Source of the DNA: Schistocephalus solidus
Lineage: Eukaryota > Platyhelminthes > Cestoda > Diphyllobothriidea > Diphyllobothriidae
DNA: 64,000 bases
Assembly (NCBI GenBank): GCA_017591395.1
Contig: WEDG01000819.1
Location: 207,001-271,000 of the forward strand
Reading direction: 5' to 3'
A program made the position numbers and the translations under genes. Below are positions 55,870 to 64,000 of this stretch, piece by piece (within the stretch, counting starts at the first letter, position 1; the number at the start of each line of letters is the position of its first letter). Below the pieces are notes generated by a model. It was not told where the DNA came from, ran no database searches, and worked only from the letters and a program-made list of their open reading frames with translations.

Positions 55870-57395
55870 AACATAAAGCCGGAAGCTAGACTCCCAAAAT
55901 ATCTTCCAAAACCCTCTCTGTTACTTTGTAATGGCAAAATTTCCTAAGATGTAATTTCGTCTGAAAACCCAGGCAGAAGAATGGAGACTGCTTCGATGTG
56001 ACTGAATATTTCTGATGGTGACAAACCAAAAGATGGCTAGTCTCCACCAGCTCAACACTCAATTCCTATTGGTTATGCTCTGGACGCTGGCTGGCTAATA
56101 AGGGCGGAAAGTCCGGACTCAGCACGTTAGTTTTCCCTTCACTTTTTCGTCAAAGTTAAGGGCATCTTGGTACGCGACCACCTACGCTAGTGTAAGGTTA
56201 GAACTTACTTTCACAATGGAATTGCCTGGACTATATCCGGCAAGTAAGTTATATCAAGGAGAGTACTGTAAGTGCGTCCTTAAAATGTATTTGATGAAGA
56301 GCTTAACAATTCTTCACACACAGTGTTTGAAAAAAATACACAGCTTTAAATAAAATATATCGTACCTATTGCAGGATACCAGGATACCATGCAATGCATT
56401 ATTTGAAAAAACGTTAAGTTTGTTACTTGACAATCAAAGTGCGACCGTGACTCAAGTTAAAAATTTGAGAAGGGCGTCCGTTTCAACTAAAGATGCACAA
56501 TATGAGCAGCTTCAAATATTTTCACTGGAAATAAAATTGAACATCAGTAATTGGCATTTCTCATTTGTGATTTATACAATTGGTTCGACAGAGGTCCAAG
56601 TAAAAGTTGCTATCCTGTCGAGTATGGTTCAAAGCAGTGATATCTGCACGCCTGAGTAATATTTTTGATTAAAAGCATGTGCTCCGATTTAGGTTAATGT
56701 CCTATACGTTTCCACTCAATTTTTTTAAATAGATTTGCTTCAACCCACGTGATATGGCCATTCATTTTTATCTCCATTCTGCGATATGACTTACTGACAG
56801 GGGTAGAACGACTGAGGCTTTGCAACTACCCAGTCGGATGTTTTTTCTTTGCGCAGCCAACACACTGTTAGGGGTTTTTCCAAAAGGTGGCAGGCTGAAA
56901 AGCTTTCTGGCGCCCTTTCGACATTTCAAAGTTCATTTTCGAAACAGCTTTAGACGAGAGGCATGATGGGGGAGCATTTCCCTTGTAAGATAGGACAACC
57001 TGCGCCATCGCGAAAAAAAACTGACAGATGAATATTTTAATCGAAAAAATGCACTGCATGAAGTTGGAATACTATCGAGAAAGCAATGGATGCAATTAAT
57101 TAAATTATCTTAACTCCCTGTTTTAATCCGTTTGATGATTTTTAGGGCCAATTAAATCGAAATGGTGGGTTCCATGAAACAGTTCAGATGGGGTTATGAT
57201 CGTTGGATAACGAGTTTTGATTATTTGATGAACATGGGGTGCGACATTTATAGGACGCAGCTTTTAGGCTATCATCTACATATAAAAATTAAAAGCACTT
57301 CATCCCTAGGTTCGCTATTCACTTCTATTGAAATTGAAATCACTGAAGCGTGCATTTCCCGTATGGTTAATAACACCTATGAGGTAAAATCTCAG
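55870..57395. other. No gene recognised
   Basis: Short SINE-like scrap near 56085-56120 (GGCTGGCTAATAAGGGC), otherwise chance frames. Confidence 0.4.
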
Positions 57396-57399
57396 CAAA

Positions 57400-57900
57400 G
57401 GTAAGCGTGCTTGTTACTAGACTGAAAGGCAATGAACCATGACACAAACTGTCCAGGTCTCACGCAGTTGTTACTTCGTTACACATAATTCCGCTGTCAA
57501 TGAATGCGAAGGTGTGGCCTAATCTAGTCGACTGAACTGGACCCCGCGAATTGTTCTCAGTTCCTCACATTGCAGCCTCATTTTTGGTCAGTCGTGTATG
57601 GGCTAATCTCTCGGCTTCTCCGACGTAGTCGCTTTGACTGTAACCGTGCCAGATCTGGTGAGTGACCGTAGATGTTTGCTGGAATTTTCTGGGTCCAGTA
57701 CGCAGCACCTGTTGATGGCTTCTGGTTTGAGTGGACCCTCAGGTCAGAGCGGGATGAAGCGGCTGACGGCCGTTAGCCCTCTCTGGGCATAGGGTAGCGA
57801 TCGTTAAAATACTTGAATAACTAGGGTTGGTCTCTTATGCCGTTTGCAGATGCACCTGTTGACAAGATTTAATGGAGAAGAAGTTTGCTCTGAGCGCCGA
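57400..57900 (-). pseudogene. PLE linker and GIY-YIG relic
   Basis: Minus strand about 57660-57470 gives GYSQSDYVGEAERLAHTRLT, a damaged GIY-YIG core with the YVG turn, then a GHTFAF block. It corresponds to the family at 45.6-46.1 kb. 57900-57660 looks like linker. A stop interrupts after EAAM. No hammerhead was found downstream. Confidence 0.65.
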
Positions 57901-58669
57901 TCGGTGTTATTGCAATTTGATGGTCTTGTCGTCCGCTACAATGCAGTACATCTCAACACTCATTTGCATTTGAGCCGATTAGGAGCTGCTACTTAACCTT
58001 TATATTTCAGCATCCCTTGCTGCGTTGCTGAACAATAAATTTTAGGCCTCTACAGTCCCTGGTGCGTAACAGAACCAAAGCAAGGTCAGTCAATTTATTT
58101 CGTTCATTTAGTCTGAAATTGTATGCCCGAGAAGGCAGTATTGAGAGTTTTTGCAGCTAAAACCATTTGATCACATTCGAGTCCGAATGAAGGCATCAAC
58201 TGCATACAAAGTCTTAATCGTAAATCTTTATTGTCGTAAAATCAACGTCACATACTTGCTACAAGACTGTCTACAATGAGTTCAAAGTACGACGAGCATA
58301 TTGGCCCATCTTTCGCTTCCAGTGGCGGTATGTGTGAGATAAATGGCTGAATAATTTTCAGACCGATAGTCAACCATTTTGACTAAATAACATCAACTGG
58401 CGACTCATTACGGACACATTTTCAATTATCGCACCTAAACGACACCTGGTGATGAATGTATGCACTGTGATGGCATCGCAATTGCATTTCATGAAGAATG
58501 CACCCAGAGTGCCTTCATGACTTATCAGTAGTCATCTCTTCTGTTAGATTCAGACGAAGAAGTTTCTTGTTTCAGCGACCACTTGAATCTTACTAAAGTT
58601 TAATTTCTCGCTTTAAATAGCAAAAGCCAAAAGCTTTTTTCTTATAAAAACCAGTGCAAGCAAATATAA

Positions 58670-58990
58670 GGTAGACAAAAATGACAATTTCTTGCTTATT
58701 AACCGTTATCATTTAGCCATACTAAACTCAGGTTTGGTGAACCTGAGGCTTAAACCTGAGATCTTTGACCGGTGAGTCCAACATTCTGAACATTGAGGCA
58801 CAAACGTTTGTCCCCTTGTGCCTCGAGATTCTAAGTAGAGCCCTCACAGGCACTCACATAGCGGTCAGGAATATATGAAATTAAAGGTTCTTATATATAT
58901 TTCTGGTCACTATGTGACTGTCTGTTCTTCGTAGAGCACAAAGGCACAATGGGATGATCTATTCACGGATCCGATCAGTGAGCCCCTTTT
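58670..58990 (-). mobile_element. tRNA-SINE relic with inverted tail
   Basis: 58680-58810 retains ATGACAATTTCTTGCTTATT, a worn B box and the head end. 58815-58865 matches the array tail (CTAAGTAGAGCCCTCACAGG against CTAGAGCCCTCGCAGG). 58930-58990 is the same tail inverted (GGCACAATGGG...GATCAGTGAGCCCC). The ribozyme core is lost. Confidence 0.5.
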
Positions 58991-58994
58991 CCTG

Positions 58995-60350
58995 TAGTCA
59001 TGAAAAAATAACGTTTTTTGGAATAAGCGGTTAAAATGTGACGCTACTTCGCTCTAGAATAATGCAGCTGGGTATTTCACTCGTTTTTAGAATATGTGAT
59101 TTACGCGGTGTAGACTGCGTCTGGAAGAATCGGAGATATTCTTAGTTGTAGGGCTGTGCTTTTGCCTACTTTATTATTAATGTATGCGACAAGGTGCATT
59201 CACCCTAAGCAGTATGATCAAACTCCACGGCATTTACGCTTGTTTCCAAAAATTATGAATCGAGATGCTCCATTCCTCCTACACTAAAAGGAAGGGCATA
59301 ATCTAAGTTCACCACTTAGTACCAGTTTGTTTCCGAACATTCTCAAGAAAATAAGGTCAGTTACTATAAACTTTAAAAAGTTCAAATGGACAAACCCTAC
59401 AACCGTGATGTTGTCGTTTTTAGTTAACTCTATTGATTGATCATTTGGAATTTATAACATACTTATTACTGACTAGAATATGCTTCTTCACAGTTAAAAG
59501 CTAAGTTGTAACTGAGACAGAAGCCTTATCACATGTTATAAAACTAATAAATACATGTTTTATGTTATACCAGCTCACAAAGGGACGTTTATATTTAGCT
59601 AACAGGGAACAAACTCATTTTTGGCGATTTAGACGCGCAATTGAGAATTTCAACGTCAACATTTTCGGGTCACCAAATGTAAATTTGGGCGCTAGATCCA
59701 CTTTTTACCAGGTAAAATACCTCCCACTATTAATGTCGAGATATCCCCTCGTAGTTACTACAGTATCTTCCACAGCAAAAAATCCTTTTGTCAATGATTC
59801 AGAAAAAATTGTTAGTTTTAGGGACGTTTGTAAAAATTGATAAATTTTTCGTTTTTTCTAAAGAAGTGAACTGGCAGATAAACCACACTTGCACGTATTT
59901 TTGGAAGGTTATGTTCATTAACTTTTGCCCTGCAGCAAATGTTTTTTTAATTATTTGCACACTGGTAAATGTCAGTTTATACTTACCGTATGATAATTTT
60001 TTCATAAAACACCGTTGAAAAGTTCTTAGTGTATCCAGAATACAGTAAGTTGTGCCAGGACATAAACTAGGACAAATGAAACACCCATAAGTGCCCAAAG
60101 TTCGCTGGAAAAAAATGTAAAGCTTCCAGAGATAGTGTGTTTATAACTGAGGGACATATCAATAGAAAATGGCAATTAACATCTTTCTCGAATGCACTGT
60201 CCAACGTCTAGTAAATCCAAGACTGCATATGATAAAAGTCCCTGGTTACAACTCTATTCAGGATATACGATTTAGCGTCTTTTGACACACGTTCTCCTCC
60301 ACAAACAGATTGTCCGCCTACGAGTCGTCATATAATATATTACTTTGACT
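58995..60350. other. No gene recognised; AT-rich
   Basis: Chance frames only. Confidence 0.45.
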
Positions 60351-60356
60351 CCCCTG

Positions 60357-60455
60357 TAAAAAACCCGATGTCCTCCATGGGTTTCGAACCCACGCCAGCA
60401 AGGGGATGGATAAAGTACATCCAACGCTGTAGCCAAATGAGCTACGAAGCTTCCA
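60357..60455 (-). mobile_element. tRNA-like SINE, third family
   Basis: Minus strand: A box TAGCTCATTTGGCTACAG (about 60445-60428), an expanded anticodon arm GGATG-TACTTTAT-CCATCC, and B box GGGTTCGAAACCC (about 60393-60381). Acceptor ends do not pair. A partial relative (B box and CGCCAGTAAGGGG) lies at 60680-60715. Confidence 0.55.
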
Positions 60456-60719
60456 CCGAGAGCCATGAGTTTGTATCGCACTTGGGTCAAGATACCCGCT
60501 CAGCCTACTGTAGCCTATGGAATCCGGTGAAACTGATACTGTATGCTGACTGCCTAAGCCGGCTTTTCTAAACAATCAATCTCGAGACTACCAGATGACT
60601 ACCAGACACAATAAATTACTCAGGGTTATGGGCAGATTTGAATAATTAAATTGACCCACTTGTGAAAACTTCGGTGGGCTCGGTTTGGATTCGAACCCAC
60701 GCCAGTAAGGGGAAGGCGG

Positions 60720-63680
60720 ACAGAATAGGCGGACTGACGTTTTTTAAGAATAAATCTGGCCATCCCCTCCTTTTGAATATACAGCTACTGAGTTTATTCT
60801 CTCGGTATAAAGAATTCAACAGATGCTGTTGAATACATGAATCAGCGAAAAGGTAGCACCTATTTCTCTAAAACCTGACTGCTCATCATTCAGAATAAAA
60901 ATTCCTCCTTCTCTCTCACTATTACGAACTCCCTCATGGGCACTGAACCTATCACTGTTTACGCAATAACCGTTTGAATTGGACATCCTTTGTTACTCCC
61001 TGTGCTTCCGTTTTAGGGAACCTTAGTCCAATCATAAGTTTTCTTCATTTATTCGGCTTTCTGGCACTTTTATTCAGTAGAGATTACTTTTGGCAGTTCA
61101 GTAATTCATGAGAAAATATTTTCCCTTCCCTGATTAGCTCGTCGTCGCCAAGTTCTAATAAACTAGAAATAACGTGGTATTTTTAGAAAACACCAAACAT
61201 GTTAGATAATAATGTGAGCTGAAGGCATTTACGCATTCGTTATAGAAATGGAATAGTACTCATAGTGTACATGACAACATAACACAGAGCTTTTTAAAAT
61301 GGAAAAGATTTCCTAGTTTGTTGAATGCAGAAAGTACAGCAAGAATTTACAACAAATAACCCTTTTATAAGTCAACCATCTGACGTCGATGTATAAATGT
61401 TACTTTTCTCTGTGAGTAAGGTAAATGGAGAAAATAAATGATATTCAAGGTCAAAATTAACCCACTTGAGATTTTTGGAATAAAAAATTAGTCTGTCGAA
61501 TTCGCTTGAACATTTTCTCAATTCGAGATTTGCTTTAAAAATCTTCTTCACAGATGAATGGTGGGGCACCTACTGAAAATCACCTTCTCGGTATGCATGC
61601 TGCTTTAAAACGGCATTTTTACTATTTCTCTAACTGTTCCAGTAACTTATGCCTTTAAAATGATATAAAGAGCATTTGAAAAAGCGCCATAGCATAGGAA
61701 ACCACAAGTACAAAAATGTTGTAAGAATTACCTTTACGCAAAAATGTGGATGAAAATATCCACTGGAATTAAATGAATCTAAATGAGCTATGATATTTCG
61801 GGGACTTAATAAGTCTAAAAAGTTAGTAATAACGTAATAACCGTTTTCGTTTCGAGTAGCCATAAGCCTTGCTCTGCTACGACAATTCTAGATGTGCCTG
61901 CCAGGTCGAAATTACGCAGTTAAGTAGTAATTACGTCCTTTGACTACTATAGCGTCTTCGACTGTCTTAATTTTCTCTTAGCTTTACTCTGATGAATTTT
62001 TCACGTTTAGCTATACAAGGGTAAGCGAAATGAGCTCCCTTTTCAACTTTGTATTGACATTTTGATATTTCACCTTAAGATTGGCAGTTCGCGCAGCGTC
62101 GGACTCTGGCAGTGCAATGGCGTATCAATGAGTGCTACCGGCAGATGTCGGGGAATGGCCTTTTCCGACTGATCCGGCGTCAGCAGCTCGTACTACTCTT
62201 GCTGCAGGCTACAGGCGTCTGGCTTTGAAATCCTGGCCAGCGGTTCATTTATAATTTAAGCTTAACGTTCTGTCAACTGTTTAACATGTATCCTTTTCAG
62301 CTGACGCAAGCGGAAATGCGAAAGCAGGCTAGCCAATGTAATGGCGATTGTTGTAGAAACAAATTTGCCGTCGACCGATATAAAAATACGCAAAACCATC
62401 GAAGTGCATGCCTGATGGATCGATTATATTTGCGTAAGCGAACACACTCAATGGGCAAGGACGCAGTATGCTACCGAACTCAAGGAACCTAAACTGCACC
62501 TTGCCTAGGGTCTACGTCTCTTTTCAGGCCATGCAATGTGATTGGTGGGACCGGCTCCTTGATCTCCGACCTGGCACGAATCCCGCAATGACGATTCGCT
62601 TCACTGCTATGGGCGTTTTGGCGATGATTGGCACAATTTTTAACTTTTTCCGCTTAGTTCCAAGGTCATCGATTGACTTATTTAAACGTTTTTCGTGAAA
62701 ACATACAAATTTTGTAAACATTTTAACACATCATCGGGGTTGTTGTAAAATAATATATACATGAAACGTGTGATTAATTATAAAAACCGTGACTCCTTTT
62801 TTGTTCAATTAAGAACCTTAAGCCATCCCAGGTTAAATTAAAGATTTATGTGAAGCAATTCACGTCGGATCCATCCACCGTGATGAACGAAGATACTCAG
62901 ACTGTTTTTGAGGTTCAACCCACTGTGGCTTTTTTTTCAAAAATTTGAATATATTTTATAAAATTTGAAAATGAAAAATTTTGGGAAATCTCTAAGGATA
63001 TCAGACTTTGTCTTTAAATTTGAGAATCCGCGCTGACTTATTGCTGGCAAAGGGCATCTTCAGTGGATTTTGCTACACAACGCCGATACTCAACTTCTGT
63101 GGACGTTGTCTCACGACCGCGTATAAAAGTTATTCGTAAAAGATGCTCCGGCTCCAGCCAAATCGCACGTTGGGCTGAATAGAAACCTTAATTCAAATAC
63201 TAGTCATAACGTCCTTTGATTTAGCTTCCAGTTCACAGATAAGCTCGGAATGCGCATAACAGTATTTCGGAGTACATAAGCAAACTTTATTGAAAATTTG
63301 ACTGGCTACAAACCATCAAATTTAAGTCAACTACTTCGGCGTGATTCAGCCTCGGCGCACCATAAGCATGAAGACGACGAGCGAATACAAATTGTATGCT
63401 ACAAAATATTACAACAGACTTCAAAGAAAGCGAGCCCAGCGATGTGAAAAGAATATATTGGCTTTATTGCTTAGTCTTTGTGGGCATAGTGCATGATTGC
63501 CGCAGTTATAGCCTACGTAAAGACATTGTGATCTCTTCCCGAAATCCAGGTATACATCTGTACACAGGGAACGTGCTCAAGCTCACATTCACTGTGTGCA
63601 TAGTGCGGCAATAAGTGACATGGGAGGGGATTTTGCACATTCCAAGAGTTCAAAACGTAGGCGGCAGTGGAAAAACTAAG
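60720..63680. other. No gene recognised
   Basis: Only short frames. No transposon motif recognised. Confidence 0.4.
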
Positions 63681-63684
63681 ATGC

Positions 63685-63709
63685 TATATATATATATATA
63701 TATATATAT
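63685..63709. repeat. (AT)n microsatellite
   Basis: AT run directly at the tail end of the following SINE, as at 25.17 and 25.47 kb. Confidence 0.95.
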
Positions 63710-64000
63710 GAAATGGAACTGACAAAGACAAGGGAGACCGGAATGGCCATTTCTGGCTTATTAGCCGTCATCAGCCAGTCATACCCAATCCCTAGTGTGG
63801 CACACCTGGGATTCGAACCCGCGACCTTTGGTATTTGAGTCGAACGCTCTACCATTGAGCCACGGGCTCGTTGTTTTATCGGTTGTGATCGGGAATTTGA
63901 TGATAGTGTGGGGCTCACCGATCTGCTTAAGGAACATGTATGTTTCGTTGTGCCCTGGAGCTCAGACTAGAGCTCTCGCAGGTGGTCGCATAGCGACGTG
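63710..64000 (-). mobile_element. tRNA-SINE unit, intact to the window edge
   Basis: Same unit as the 25-26 kb array, with ribozyme, tRNA-like head (about 63798-63873) and, beyond the head, the tail of a further unit (GAGCTCAGACTAGAGC...GTCGCATAGCGACGTG) reaching position 64000. This indicates at least two tandem units here, the second continuing outside the window. Confidence 0.85.
63736..63780 (-). ncRNA. SINE hammerhead ribozyme
   Basis: All stems and core boxes identical to the array reference (25836-25880), 38 kb away. Confidence 0.72.

Noticed and set aside
60357..60455. Candidate tRNA gene on the minus strand
   Set aside because: A and B boxes are good, but the acceptor ends do not pair and the anticodon arm is expanded. 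Called SINE-like instead.

Overview
The window looks like transposon-rich nuclear DNA of a flatworm. A diphyllobothriidean tapeworm (Spirometra/Schistocephalus-like) is my best guess. The reasons are a non-LTR retrotransposon ending in C2H2 zinc fingers, several Penelope-like element (PLE) families, and a tRNA-derived SINE that carries a hammerhead ribozyme. The species assignment is inference from family resemblance; no search was run. I could not support any host protein-coding gene, rRNA or bona fide tRNA gene. Almost every open frame is a decayed transposon piece or a chance frame in AT-rich DNA.

Layout: 1-590 is a PLE reverse-transcriptase fragment running straight into two tandem 236-bp repeats (585-1045), each with a well-formed hammerhead ribozyme. 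1640-2060 holds SINE debris. 2770-4050 is an old zinc-finger/3'UTR remnant. 4190-8100 is a nearly full-length but broken non-LTR retrotransposon. 8105-17500 is mostly featureless. 17500-18200 is a PLE tail. 18990-20245 is a three-unit satellite with (GT)n, with inverted copies at 23385-24010 and 41818-42062. 25160-26620 is a tandem array of about 302-bp SINE units with ribozymes. 26640-28780 is a PLE on the minus strand with a canonical plus-strand ribozyme just beyond its 5' end (28840-28911). 28930-32690 is featureless. 32690-33560 is an inverted PLE-tail structure with a ribozyme remnant on each arm. 39950-41550 holds PLE pieces, including a tandemly duplicated GIY-YIG tail. 45200-47860 is a Ty3/gypsy remnant interrupted by a 5'-truncated PLE. 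48590-50080 is a different PLE. 51000-55865 is nested SINEs with long direct and inverted repeats. 57400-57900 is a PLE remnant. 63685-64000 is another SINE unit running off the window.

The recurring theme is hammerhead self-cleaving motifs: I found about 20, intact or decayed, by hand-folding. They fall in four settings: (a) a 236-bp tandem repeat attached to a PLE; (b) a tRNA-headed SINE whose tandem copies place a ribozyme every 302 bp; (c) PLE 3' tails, where the motif follows the GIY-YIG domain and usually precedes an AATAAAG-like string; (d) inverted PLE tails. Most have a very short, palindromic stem III, the form that in schistosome Sm-alpha repeats and in PLEs/retrozymes is thought to act in multimeric or dimeric RNAs. 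A tandem array transcribed from the internal tRNA-type promoter would be expected to release unit-length (about 302 or 236 nt) linear or circular RNAs. That is the most interesting system in the window.

Limits: folding and repeat comparisons were done by eye. Identities, ages and element boundaries are approximate, and activity of any ribozyme is inferred from sequence only.
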